NCBI GenBank assembly: GCA_031398975.1
Contig: JANNOI010000027.1
Span: 1-22,553, forward strand
Length of the DNA: 22,553 nt
Source: JAKFWI01 sp031398975
Lineage (GTDB): Bacteria > Pseudomonadota > Alphaproteobacteria > Caulobacterales > Aquidulcibacteraceae
Direction of reading: 5' to 3'
Shown piece by piece: positions 1-7,074 of this stretch. Numbering within the stretch: position 1 is the first letter of the stretch; every line of letters begins with the position of its first letter. Under the pieces are notes generated by a model that saw nothing but the letters and a program-made list of their open reading frames with translations, ran no database searches and was not told the origin of the DNA. Both the position numbers and the translations under genes were made by a program.

Positions 1-433
1 GATTTTACTCATCGCTCTCGCGGCGCTGTAGTTTCAGCCTAGACCGAGTGAACTTTTTTGCTGTCTCAGCCAAATTGTAAATGGCCTCTTTGAACGCTAG
101 ACAGATATACAGACTCCTCCCTGGGCTATGCCCTGGCAAGAACAGCATTGGAGAAGAGAAGCACTCGTCAGCAGACTAACTGTGTCTTGTGTACGCCTCG
201 TGTGTCCTTTTGGGTAACCGCCTAACCCTTGTAGGGCAAGAGGTTAACGGCATTTGTGTATCTGTGTAAGTACTCCTTAGAGTCTTTACAGCTGATGGCG
301 AACCAGTCTTCTCACACGGAGAGCATTGGGAGGAGTGCTGAAAGGCTTATGCTCTCGTAGAAATTAGCTGTCCGTTAACTGTCCGTTATCTACTGTCAAA
401 GTGTACCTAAATGCGCCTAAGTACACCCATACT
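1..433. other. Gene-free AT-richer leader of cyanobacterial type
   Basis: I see no credible coding frame in this stretch. Base composition is clearly more AT-rich than the DNA after base 900. It holds a tandem direct repeat, CTGTCCGTTA at 368-377 and again at 379-388. It also holds an inverted repeat GTGTAC (401-406) / GTACAC (421-426) enclosing two CCTAA units. Repeats lying just beyond the 3' end of a tRNA gene can be integrase arm sites, but no integrase gene is visible, so that remains speculation. The neighbouring tRNA and DUF1818 fragment assign this DNA to a cyanobacterium. Confidence 0.5.
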
Positions 434-468
434 AAAAACCGGAACCCCTGACTAGCAGGTGATTCCGG
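434..468 (-). terminator. Rho-independent terminator of the tRNA-Pro gene
   Basis: Read on the minus strand, CCGGAA pairs with TTCCGG, and CCTG with CAGG inside it, around a short CTAGT loop. A run of five T follows at once (A434-438 on the plus strand). The hairpin begins 14 bases beyond the tRNA 3' end, as expected for the end of a single-tRNA transcript. Confidence 0.75.
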
Positions 469-481
469 TCTCAGAACTCAA

Positions 482-555
482 TCGGAGCGGCGGGATTTGA
501 ACCCACGACCCCCACTACCCCAAAGTGGTGCGCTACCAAGCTGCGCTACGCCCCG
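482..555 (-). tRNA. tRNA-Pro (anticodon GGG)
   Basis: A full 74-base cloverleaf is seen on the minus strand. The acceptor arm CGGGGCG pairs with CGCTCCG with one G-U pair and discriminator A. The D-arm is GCGC/GCGC, the anticodon stem CCACT/AGTGG, and the T-arm GTGGG-TTCAAAT-CCCGC. The seven-base anticodon loop TTGGGGT places GGG at 34-36 (plus-strand 519-521) and G at 37, the usual proline-tRNA purine, so it should read CCC and CCU. CCA is not encoded. The sequence resembles cyanobacterial tRNA-Pro as I remember it, which fits the DUF1818 fragment beside it rather than the alphaproteobacterial genes after base 900. Confidence 0.93.
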
Positions 556-644
556 GTCTATTTGAGTCTTGCTTGCCTAGAATAACACGAGAGGGTACAT
601 GACCAGATGAAATCCAAGAAATCTACGGCCTGGTTTAAAGAAAC

Positions 645-890
645 TCAAAAAACCGTGATTTGGAAGATAGCTTGCATCACCTGCTGGGTCGCTTCCACGT
701 CCCATTCACCTTCACACTGACGATCTGCTTTGAGAATGAACCGCATGCTATAGGCTTCTGGAAAGCCTTCTGCTTCTAACCAGAGATGATCGGCTTCCGC
801 TTCACAGATAATGCGTTCATCGTTCATGAGTTCGCTGGCGATCGCCCGCATGGTTTCACTAACTTCCACCGCTAAACGCCGAAAGTCTAC
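645..890 (-). pseudogene. DUF1818 family protein, N-terminally truncated (cyanobacterial)
   Basis: The frame gives about 80 residues matching the C-terminal two-thirds of the cyanobacterial DUF1818 family, which is normally around 115-125 residues. Recognisable stretches are ERIICEAEADHLWLEAEGFP and YSMRFIL, ending in an ITVF-type tail. A GTG at 887-867 region gives a 74-residue open frame, but family-like sequence (DFRRLA) continues upstream of it to about base 885. There the frame meets TAA at 894-896, so the gene is cut rather than naturally short. The cut coincides with the hairpin junction to alphaproteobacterial DNA. Function of the family is unknown to me; it is cyanobacterium-specific as far as I know. 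Confidence 0.72.
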
Positions 891-900
891 ACTTTAAGGT

Positions 901-946
901 AGACCGTTTCTCGCCCGAAAACCGCGCACTTTTCGGGCAACGGTCT
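901..946 (-). terminator. Long hairpin at the cyanobacterial/alphaproteobacterial junction
   Basis: AGACCGTT (901-908) pairs with AACGGTCT (939-946), and GCCCGAAAA (914-921 region) pairs with TTTTCGGGC (930-938), with a four-base bulge and an eight-base loop. It lies 6 bases past the stop of the ExoD gene, so it can act as that gene's terminator, although no T-run follows it. A second small dyad, GTCTAC (885-890) / GTAGAC (899-904), overlaps its outer edge. The change of species signal falls exactly here. Confidence 0.6.
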
Positions 947-951
947 AACGC

Positions 952-1614
952 TCAAAACGGCGGCGCCACCCGGAACAGAAGCCAAGCCGCCGCAGCCGCC
1001 GCGCTTAGGCCGAGGCCCAGAACCAGCCCGTCCCGTGACGTCATCCCGAGGCCAATCAGCACGATCGCCAGTCCCGGCGCCAGCGGCAGGAAGGGCGCCA
1101 GCGCGAGCGGTATCGTGATCAACGCCGCCGCCATGACCGTGAGCGCCAGCAGGTTCACGAAGGGCGGCGCGGCGAGGAAGGTGAGCCGCGGCTTCAGCAC
1201 CGCATCGATCCGCTTGGCCCAGGGGCGCAGGCGTTCGACGCCCTTCAGCACCAGCGCCCGCGGCGCCTGCAGCTCCAGCATCGCTTTGGGCATCCAGGGC
1301 CGGCGCCTGCCCAGCGCCATCTGCCCCGCCACGATCAAGGTGAGCGACGCCGAGGCCCAGGTCATCCCGGGCACGATCGTCGCGGGCGAAATGGAGAACA
1401 GCCCGATCAGCAGCAGAAGCGGCCCGTACGCGCGCCGCCCCACCGTGTGCAGAACCTCCCCAAGCGCCACCCCGGGGCTCGCCTCGTCATCGACCTTGTC
1501 GGCCACGCGATCGAGCAGCGCGCCCAGGGTCTCGCGCTTGGCGTGCGGGATCGAGGCCGGTAGGGCGGCGGTCCGGCCAGACGGCGCGGCGGAAGGCGAG
1601 GCGGCTTTTGGCAT
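952..1614 (-). CDS. exoD: ExoD family exopolysaccharide synthesis membrane protein
   Basis: The 220-residue protein matches the ExoD family. After a poorly conserved Ala/Pro-rich N-terminus comes the family's opening motif (GALLDRVADK, VALGEVLHTVGRRAYGPLLLL) at about residues 31-70. Several hydrophobic segments follow, at roughly 65-95, 145-170 and 175-215, so it is an inner-membrane protein. ExoD was named in Sinorhizobium meliloti for effects on exopolysaccharide production and alkaline tolerance; its biochemical role is not settled. It stands alone, divergent from trcR, with the junction hairpin just past its stop. The ATG at 1614 gives the usual family length. Confidence 0.85.
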   Translation of the reverse strand: MPKAASPSAAPSGRTAALPASIPHAKRETLGALLDRVADKVDDEASPGVALGEVLHTVGRRAYGPLLLLIGLFSISPATIVPGMTWASASLTLIVAGQMALGRRRPWMPKAMLELQAPRALVLKGVERLRPWAKRIDAVLKPRLTFLAAPPFVNLLALTVMAAALITIPLALAPFLPLAPGLAIVLIGLGMTSRDGLVLGLGLSAAAAAAWLLFRVAPPF

Positions 1615-1708
1615 GAATACCCGTAAGCTAAGCGCTTGAGGCGCGCTCCGGTTCCGGACGCGCCAGCCTCCATTAACGCCTGAAGCGCGCGCATTCAGAA
1701 GGCGAGTG

Positions 1709-1736
1709 TTTTCTTTTCCTCACGCGGTGTTATAGC
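1709..1736 (+). promoter_or_regulatory. Candidate sigma-70-like promoter of the trcR leader
   Basis: TATAGC at 1731-1736 matches four of six -10 positions, with a weak T-rich -35 (TTTTCT) 16 bases upstream. A start near 1742 would give a leader of about 100 bases before trcR. No other promoter-like element is obvious in the gap. This is a weak, inspection-only call. Confidence 0.25.
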
Positions 1737-1797
1737 TGCGCGAGACGGGCTTGATCTGCGTGATCGCCTGTTCGCTGCTCCACTTTTTAGGTGCGCT

Positions 1798-1825
1798 CGG
1801 CGAAGACGCCGGGCGTTTTTGTTTT
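1798..1825 (+). terminator. Terminator-like hairpin inside the trcR leader
   Basis: CGGCG (1798-1802), loop AAGA and CGCCG (1807-1811) form a short GC stem followed by GGCG and the T-rich run TTTTTGTTTT (1816-1825). It sits 15 bases upstream of the trcR start codon and points into the gene. It could end a short leader RNA of about 80 bases or act as an attenuator. The stem is only five pairs, so efficiency is uncertain. Confidence 0.45.
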
Positions 1826-1840
1826 CGGAGACCGGGCCTT

Positions 1841-2467
1841 ATGTCCAACGTGCTCATGCCCAAGGCTACGGCTGTGTGGATGATCGAAGAAACCGCGCTC
1901 ACCTTCGATCAGATCGCGGAATTCACCGGGCTGCATCCGCTGGAGGTGCAGGGTATCGCCAATGAGGAAGTGGCCAAGGGCATCCGCGGCGTCGATCCCA
2001 TCGCCGGGGGCTTTCTGCTGCGCGAAGAGATCGAGAAGGCGGAGAAAAACCCCGCCTACCGCATGAAAGCGCTCGAGGAGAAGCGGATCGACCTGCCGGA
2101 GCGCAAGCGCAAGGGCGCGCGCTACACGCCCATCGCCCGCCGCCAGGACCGGCCCGACGCGATCGCCTGGTTCCTGCGCAACCACGCCGAAGTGTCTGAC
2201 GCCCAGATCGTCAAACTGATCGGCACGACCAAATCCACCATCGATCAGGTGCGCCACCGCGCGCACTGGAATTCGAGCCAGATCAAGCCGGTGGACCCCG
2301 TGTCCTTGGGCCTGTGCACCCAGATCGAACTGGACGCGGTCGTCGCCAAGGCCGCCGAAGCCAAAGCGCGCGACGACGCCAAAAAGCGCAAGGCCGATGG
2401 CGGCTCCCTGATCCCGGCCGCCGAAAGCGTGAGCCCGGAGGCCTATGACCGCGACGGCGGCGCCTGA
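1841..2467 (+). CDS. trcR: TrcR (DUF1013) cell-cycle transcriptional regulator
   Basis: The 208-residue protein matches the alphaproteobacterial DUF1013 family, called TrcR in recent annotation. Residues ~1-50 have the conserved opening (LMPKATAVWMIEETALTFDQ, then IAEFTGLHPLEVQGIA), a helix-turn-helix-like segment. A second HTH-like block lies at ~100-150 (AIAWFLRNH, IVKLIGTTKSTIDQVR), followed by the family motif DPVSLGLCTQIELD. The C-terminus is a charged Lys/Ala tail. The ATG at 1841 has a GGAG 10 bases upstream and starts at the family's usual MSNVLMPKAT; in-frame codons back to 1751 are leader sequence. A GC hairpin follows the stop. The family is thought to act in transcription with the cell-cycle network; partners are not visible here. 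Confidence 0.87.
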   Translation: MSNVLMPKATAVWMIEETALTFDQIAEFTGLHPLEVQGIANEEVAKGIRGVDPIAGGFLLREEIEKAEKNPAYRMKALEEKRIDLPERKRKGARYTPIARRQDRPDAIAWFLRNHAEVSDAQIVKLIGTTKSTIDQVRHRAHWNSSQIKPVDPVSLGLCTQIELDAVVAKAAEAKARDDAKKRKADGGSLIPAAESVSPEAYDRDGGA

Positions 2468-2470
2468 CAC

Positions 2471-2510
2471 GGAAAAGGCGGAACCCGAAGGCTCCGCCTT
2501 TCCGGCTTTA
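2471..2510 (+). terminator. Terminator of trcR
   Basis: GGAAAAGGCGGA (2471-2482) pairs with TCCGCCTTTCC (2493-2503) around a ten-base loop, with one bulged A. It starts three bases after the trcR stop. The T-rich part lies mostly inside the stem and the following GGCTTTA. It may serve both trcR and the convergent clpA. Confidence 0.65.
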
Positions 2511-2538
2511 GACGTTTTGTCAGGACCGGCCAGGGGCG

Positions 2539-2587
2539 GCAGGTTCAGGCCGGCAGGTTCACGCCCGCAGGTTCAGGCCGCAGGTTC
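2539..2587. repeat. Four-copy GCAGGTTC tandem repeat across the clpA stop codon
   Basis: GCAGGTTC begins at 2539, 2553, 2567 and 2580, with periods of 14, 14 and 13 bases and GC-rich spacers (AGGCCG, ACGCCC, AGGCCG). On the clpA strand each unit carries TGAACCTGC, and the clpA stop TGA at 2573-2575 lies in one unit. This is a slippage-type minisatellite at the 3' end of clpA. Confidence 0.85.
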
Positions 2588-4900
2588 GGCCTGACGCGGC
2601 GCCGGCGGGGCGGCGGGGGGCTGTTCCGGGAAGAAGTCGAACTTCAGCTTCTCGGGATCGGCCGGGTCCACGTCCACCTTGACGATGCCGCCGTGGCGCA
2701 TGGCCCCGAAGAGCAATTCGTCCGCCATCGGCTTCTTCACGTGCTCCTGGATCACGCGCGCGAGCGGGCGGGCGCCGAACGCCTCGTCATAGCCGCGCTT
2801 GGCGAGCCAATCGGCCGCTCCATCCGTCAGCTCGATCTGGACGTTGCGCTCCGACAGCTGGGCCTCGAGCTGGATTACGAATTTCTGCACGACCGTGCGG
2901 ATGATTTCCGGCGGGAGGCCCGCGAACGGGATCACCGCATCCAGGCGGTTGCGGAATTCGGGCGTGAACAGGCGACGGATCGCCTCCTCGTTCTCGTGGT
3001 CCTTCTTGCCGGCGCCGAAGCCGATGCCCTGACGGGCCGCGTCCGAGGCCCCCGCATTGGTGGTCATGATCAGGATCACGTTGCGGAAATCCACCTTCTT
3101 GCCGTTGGCGTCGGTCAGCGTGCCGTGGTCCATGACCTGGAGCAGGATGTTGAACAGGTCCGAATGGGCCTTTTCGATCTCGTCCAGCAGCAGCACGGAA
3201 TGGGGGTGCTGGTCCACGCCGTCCGTGAGCAGGCCGCCCTGGTCGTAGCCGACATAGCCCGGGGGCGCCCCGATCAGCCGGCTCACGGTGTGGCGCTCCA
3301 TGTACTCGCTCATGTCGAAGCGCAGCAATTCCACGCCCATGATCTTGGCCAGCGAGCGCGCCACCTCCGTCTTGCCCACGCCCGTGGGCCCGGCGAACAG
3401 GTAGCAGCCGATCGGCTTTTGCGGCTCCCGCAGCCCCGCGCGCGCCATCTTGATGGCCGCAGCGAGGTTTTCGATCGCCTTGTCCTGGCCGAAGACGACG
3501 CGCTTCAGGTCCGTCTCCAGGCTGCGCAGCATCTCGCTGTCGTTCTTGGACACCGCCTTCGGGGGGATGCGCGCCATGCGGGCCACGACGTCCTCCACGT
3601 CGGTCACGTCGATCACCGTTTTGCGCTGATCGGGCGCGACGAGCATCATGGAGGCGCCGCTTTCGTCGATCACGTCGATCGCCTTGTCCGGCAATTTGCG
3701 GTCGTTCATGTGGCGGGCCGAAAGCTCCACCGCCGCGCGCACCGCGTCGTCGGTGTACTTGACCTTGTGGTAATCCTCGAAATACGGGCGCAGACCCATC
3801 ACGATGCGGATCGCGTCCGGGATCGAGGGCTCGTTCACGTCGATCTTCTGGAAGCGGCGCGCCAGCGCGCGGTCCTTCTCGAAGTGCTGGCGGTATTCCT
3901 TATAGGTCGTGGAGCCCATGCAGCGCAGATGGCCGCTCTGCAGTGCGGGCTTGAGCAGGTTCGAGGCGTCCATCGCCCCGCCCGAGGTCGCGCCCGCGCC
4001 GATCACGGTGTGGATCTCGTCGATGAAGAGGATGGCCTTCGGGTGGTTTTCGAGCTCCCGCATCACGGCCTTCAGCCGCTCCTCGAAATCGCCGCGATAG
4101 CGGGTGCCCGCCAGCAGCGCGCCCATGTCCAGCGAGAAGATCGTGGCGTCCGCCAGCACTTCGGGGACCTGGTCCTCGATGATCTTGCGCGCCAGGCCCT
4201 CCGCGATCGCGGTTTTGCCGACGCCGGGATCGCCCACCAGGAGCGGATTGTTCTTTTGGCGCCGGCACAGGATCTGGATGGCGCGCAGCACCTCGGGCTC
4301 GCGCCCGATCAGGGGATCGATGCGGCCGTCCTTGGCCTTTTTATTGAGGTTCACGCAATACGCCGCCAGCGCTTCATTGCCCTGCTTCACGACGCGCTCC
4401 TCTCCGGCCTCGGCCTCACCCGCGCCGCGCGCGGGGCGCTGCTGCTGATGGCCGGGCCGCTTGGCGAGGCCATGCGAGATGTAATTCACCGCGTCATAGC
4501 GGGTCATATCCTGCTCCTGCAGGAAATAGGCGGCGTGGCTTTCGCGTTCCGAAAATAGCGCGACGAGCACATTCGCGCCGCTCACTTCCCGCTGGCCCGA
4601 GCTGTCGACGTGGAGCATGGCGCGCTGCAGCACACGCTGGAAGCCGGCTGTGGGGCGCGCGTCCTCGCCGTCGCGGCGGTCGACCACGAGGTTTTCGAGT
4701 TCGTCGTCGAGATAGGACTCAAGATTGCCGCGCAGCTTCTCGAGATCCACCTTGCAGGCCGTCATCACTTGGGCGCTGTCCTCGTCGTCGATGAGAGACA
4801 ACAGCAAATGCTCAAGCGTTACGTATTCGTGCCTGTGCTCGTTGGCGAGCGACAGGGCGCGGCGCAGGGTCTGTTCGAGGGTGCGGGAGAAGGTCGCCAT
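2573..4900 (-). CDS. clpA: ATP-dependent Clp protease ATP-binding subunit ClpA
   Basis: The 775-residue protein has the full ClpA layout: two Clp_N repeats (~1-145), a charged linker (~150-170), AAA+ module D1 with Walker A GDPGVGKT (223-230) and Walker B ILFIDE (290-295), and module D2 with Walker A GPTGVGKT (504-511) and Walker B LLLDEIEK (570-577). An IGF tripeptide at 626-628 is the ClpP-docking loop, so this is a ClpP partner and not ClpB. It unfolds substrates and threads them into ClpP in the cytoplasm. The start lies 6 bases after the clpS stop, so the two are one operon. The Pro/Ala tail (after ~755) is non-family sequence and ends inside the tandem repeat. Confidence 0.97.
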   Translation of the reverse strand: MATFSRTLEQTLRRALSLANEHRHEYVTLEHLLLSLIDDEDSAQVMTACKVDLEKLRGNLESYLDDELENLVVDRRDGEDARPTAGFQRVLQRAMLHVDSSGQREVSGANVLVALFSERESHAAYFLQEQDMTRYDAVNYISHGLAKRPGHQQQRPARGAGEAEAGEERVVKQGNEALAAYCVNLNKKAKDGRIDPLIGREPEVLRAIQILCRRQKNNPLLVGDPGVGKTAIAEGLARKIIEDQVPEVLADATIFSLDMGALLAGTRYRGDFEERLKAVMRELENHPKAILFIDEIHTVIGAGATSGGAMDASNLLKPALQSGHLRCMGSTTYKEYRQHFEKDRALARRFQKIDVNEPSIPDAIRIVMGLRPYFEDYHKVKYTDDAVRAAVELSARHMNDRKLPDKAIDVIDESGASMMLVAPDQRKTVIDVTDVEDVVARMARIPPKAVSKNDSEMLRSLETDLKRVVFGQDKAIENLAAAIKMARAGLREPQKPIGCYLFAGPTGVGKTEVARSLAKIMGVELLRFDMSEYMERHTVSRLIGAPPGYVGYDQGGLLTDGVDQHPHSVLLLDEIEKAHSDLFNILLQVMDHGTLTDANGKKVDFRNVILIMTTNAGASDAARQGIGFGAGKKDHENEEAIRRLFTPEFRNRLDAVIPFAGLPPEIIRTVVQKFVIQLEAQLSERNVQIELTDGAADWLAKRGYDEAFGARPLARVIQEHVKKPMADELLFGAMRHGGIVKVDVDPADPEKLKFDFFPEQPPAAPPAPRQAEPAA

Positions 4901-4906
4901 CGAAGC

Positions 4907-5248
4907 TTATTCCTTTTCCATCGTGCATTGCAGCGGGTGTTCATTCCGCCGCGCCAAATCCAGAACTTGAGCGACCTTGGTTTCGGCCACCTCATAGGTG
5001 AATATGCCGCATACGCCCACGCCGGTCTGATGGACGTGGAGCATGATGCGTGTGGCTTCATCACGCGACTTGCTGAAGAACCGCTCCAGCACGAACACGA
5101 CGAATTCCATCGGCGTGTAATCGTCGTTCAGCAGGACGACGCGATAAAGCGACGGTTTTTTGGTCTGGGTGCGGGTTTTCGTGGCGACGCTTCCAGCGCC
5201 GTCGAATTCCCTTTCCCCATCCTTTGGCCGTTCGGTCATGTCGCCCAT
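4907..5248 (-). CDS. clpS: ClpS adaptor of the N-end rule pathway
   Basis: The 113-residue protein has the ClpS core after a ~30-residue variable N-terminus: YRVVLLNDDYTPMEFVV, then LERFF, then MLHVHQTGVGVCGIFTYEVAETK. The NDDYTPMEFV segment lines the pocket that binds N-terminal hydrophobic residues of substrates, which ClpS then hands to ClpA. It is directly followed by clpA with a 6-base gap. Two starts are possible (5248 or 5239, MGDM/MTER); neither has a clear ribosome site and both lie in the variable part. Alphaproteobacteria often have two ClpS paralogues; this one is the clpA-linked copy. Confidence 0.95.
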   Translation of the reverse strand: MGDMTERPKDGEREFDGAGSVATKTRTQTKKPSLYRVVLLNDDYTPMEFVVFVLERFFSKSRDEATRIMLHVHQTGVGVCGIFTYEVAETKVAQVLDLARRNEHPLQCTMEKE

Positions 5249-5317
5249 GCCTCGCGCGGGCGCGCAGGACCCGCCCTCCGACCAGGGACAGCGGGCGTGC
5301 GCACCGCGATGAGACTA

Positions 5318-5345
5318 ATCTATGGGCTTCGCGGAGGGATGGAAG
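5318..5345 (-). promoter_or_regulatory. Possible heat-shock (sigma-32-like) promoter of clpSA
   Basis: On the minus strand CTTCC (5345-5341), 14 bases, then CCCATAGAT (5326-5318) resembles the sigma-32 pattern CTTG...CCCATNT. It lies about 70 bases upstream of clpS, at a sensible distance. The -35 has C where alphaproteobacterial sigma-32 promoters usually have G. Weak call. Confidence 0.28.
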
Positions 5346-5425
5346 CCCTTGACTCACAGCGCGCGCCAACCATGAGCCCGGCGCCAGCCCCGCAGGCGCC
5401 TCTTTATTTTACGCCGAAGAGCCGC

Positions 5426-6298
5426 TCAGGCCAGCCTGTCGCCGCCCGCCAGCGCCCGCCGGCCGGCGCGGAAGGCGAACACGACGAGCGCCACCACCGT
5501 CAAACCAACCAGAAGGGCGATATTGGCCCCATAGACGAGGCCCGTCTCGCGGAATTCAGGCAGCAGCAACACCACCGCGCCCCCAATCAGGCCGGCGGCC
5601 AGGAGGTGCTTGCGCATTTCAGGGTCGAAATAGTGCGCCGTCCGCTTGCCGACGAGGCGCCGCGACAGGTGCAACAGCGCGCGCGCGCCTGCGACGAACG
5701 CGAACGCCCAGGCCGCCGCCTCGAGCACCGCCAGCGCTCCGCGCCCGGACCAGAGCGGCGCGCCCGCCTCGAACGCGGCGGGGCCGGCGAAATGGCTCAA
5801 GCCCGAAACCGCCCCGAGCGCGGCCGACCAGCCCCAAAACCCCCGCGAGGCCAGAAAATGGCGCGCCGCCGGCGGGCGGGAGAAGGTTTTGGGAGCGGTC
5901 GCGTCGCCCGCCTGCAAGGCGGTAAGCGCGGCGACCAACGTGTCGAACTCGGCGTCGCCGGCCGGGCCCGGCCAGTCCGAGAGGTTGGTCATGTGGAATT
6001 GGTTCTGGCCCAAAGGCGCCCGGCCGCCGGCCTCGATCAGCACCGGCACCAGCTTTTTCAGCCGCAGCGCGTCATTGGCTTCGTCCCGCAGGACGAGATC
6101 GGCCCCGGCGGCCGGAGACCAGAGCACCACCACCGCCTTGGCGCTCTCGAGGCGCTGCTGCAGCATGTCCTCGAGCCTCTGGCCGGGGAGCGGCGCGCGA
6201 CGCCACTCCACCGACAAGCCCCGCTCCGCCAGCGCCTCGCCGATCGCGCGCGCACGCGCGGCGTCCGCCGGCGTATAGCTTAGAAAAATAGCAACCAT
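5426..6298 (-). CDS. TIR-domain protein with C-terminal membrane segments
   Basis: Of 290 residues, 1-130 form a bacterial TIR domain: IFLSYTPAD (4-12), the box-2-like region VEWRRAPLPGQRLEDML (30-46), VVVLWSP (56-62), RDEA with a candidate catalytic glutamate E73, LVPVLIE (83-89) and LSDW (106-109). Known bacterial TIR domains cleave NAD+ using the glutamate at this position. Residues ~150-280 hold three or four hydrophobic helices (about 153-171, 187-207, 230-247, 253-276), so the TIR part should be anchored at the cytoplasmic face. The ATG at 6298 has GGAGG five bases upstream. TIR-membrane proteins of this kind are fairly common in alphaproteobacteria with unknown roles. A defence role is possible, but no defence partner adjoins it. 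Confidence 0.8.
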   Translation of the reverse strand: MVAIFLSYTPADAARARAIGEALAERGLSVEWRRAPLPGQRLEDMLQQRLESAKAVVVLWSPAAGADLVLRDEANDALRLKKLVPVLIEAGGRAPLGQNQFHMTNLSDWPGPAGDAEFDTLVAALTALQAGDATAPKTFSRPPAARHFLASRGFWGWSAALGAVSGLSHFAGPAAFEAGAPLWSGRGALAVLEAAAWAFAFVAGARALLHLSRRLVGKRTAHYFDPEMRKHLLAAGLIGGAVVLLLPEFRETGLVYGANIALLVGLTVVALVVFAFRAGRRALAGGDRLA

Positions 6299-6381
6299 CG
6301 CCGCCTCCGCCCCGCCTGTGCTTAACAGAGCGCGGGCGCAGGCGTCAGCCGATTTTACGCGGCGCAGAGTGGGAGGCGCGC

Positions 6382-6415
6382 GGAAGCGCGGCCGCCTGTA
6401 AGGCGGCCGCGCTCC
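6382..6415 (-). terminator. Strong GC hairpin downstream of the phasin gene
   Basis: GGAAGCGCGGCCGCC (6382-6396) pairs with GGCGGCCGCGCTCC (6402-6415), giving fourteen pairs with one bulged A and a five-base loop. It lies about 40 bases past the phasin stop and upstream of the TIR gene on the same strand, so it should separate the two transcripts. No T-run follows, so it may only stall polymerase or stabilise the phasin mRNA end. Confidence 0.55.
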
Positions 6416-6456
6416 GGGGCGATCATGCGTCTGGTGCTGGCGGCGTCAGGCCCGGC

Positions 6457-6990
6457 TCAGCGGCCGACGCGGGCGCTGCTCTGCATGATGTGGCTCATCG
6501 CCGACACCCGCTCGTTCAGCGGCTTCATCGCTTCCTTGGCGAGGCCGGTGACGATGTCGGACATCGAGTTCAGCTCGCTGACATAGACGTCAAACGCGGA
6601 GCGCACATAATCGGTTTGCTTTTCAACCATTTCCTGGACGCTCTTGGACGTCATCAGCGCCTTGGTGGCGGCGGTGTGGGCCTCGAGCGCGCTCTTGGAA
6701 TAGGCGACGGCGCGCGCCGAGAGCGCTTCCATGCCCTTCGAGGCGGCGGCCGTGGAGGCGGCCCAGGCTTCCATGTTTTCCTTGCTGAAGGACGTGAGTT
6801 CGGCGGTCGCGGCCATCGCGCGATCCATCGTGTCGCGCATGGCTTCGCTGGACCCGGCGGAGACCTGGTCGAACGCGGCGGTCGCGGTTTCGGCGGTTTT
6901 ACGGACGCTGGGGCCTTTCACGGGGGTGACCATTTTCTCGTTCTCCTCGATCAGGGATGCCATGGGCTTTGCACTCTGTTCCAGAGTCAT
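6457..6990 (-). CDS. phaP: Phasin family protein (PHA granule surface)
   Basis: The 177-residue, Ala/Ser/Glu-rich and almost wholly helical protein matches the phasin family: AAFDQVSAGSSEAMRD (38-53), FSKENMEAWAAS (68-79), then VEKQTDYVRSAFDVYVSELN (122-141). Phasins coat polyhydroxyalkanoate granules and control their size. The open frame starts at 6990, but that ATG has no ribosome site. An in-frame ATG at residue 20 (6933) has GAGGAG about nine bases upstream and may be the true start. TGC/GCA-rich motifs upstream suggest PhaR-type control. Confidence 0.85.
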   Translation of the reverse strand: MTLEQSAKPMASLIEENEKMVTPVKGPSVRKTAETATAAFDQVSAGSSEAMRDTMDRAMAATAELTSFSKENMEAWAASTAAASKGMEALSARAVAYSKSALEAHTAATKALMTSKSVQEMVEKQTDYVRSAFDVYVSELNSMSDIVTGLAKEAMKPLNERVSAMSHIMQSSARVGR

Positions 6991-7074
6991 GAAGATCGCA
7001 CTCGGTCCCGATCCGCGCCGCCCGCACCAAAGCCACGCTGGCGACGCAATCGGTCACTGAACACCGTTCTCTCA

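Noticed and set aside
1751..1840. 30-codon N-terminal extension of trcR
   Set aside because: Begins at TTG, codes hydrophobic non-family sequence, crosses the terminator-like hairpin; the ATG at 1841 fits the family and has GGAG.
1720..1902. Minus-strand frame ending with a natural-looking ITQIKPVSRSYNTA
   Set aside because: Its only start lies inside trcR, there is no ribosome site, and it runs through the leader hairpin; I could not tie it to a family.
2693..4558. 621-codon open frame on the plus strand opposite clpA
   Set aside because: It is antisense to a full-length, motif-complete clpA, is His/Arg/Ala-rich and matches no family; a shadow caused by high GC.
4610..6283. 557-codon plus-strand frame opposite clpS and the TIR gene
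   Set aside because: Spans three genes and a gap in antisense; low-complexity Arg/Gln/Ala sequence.
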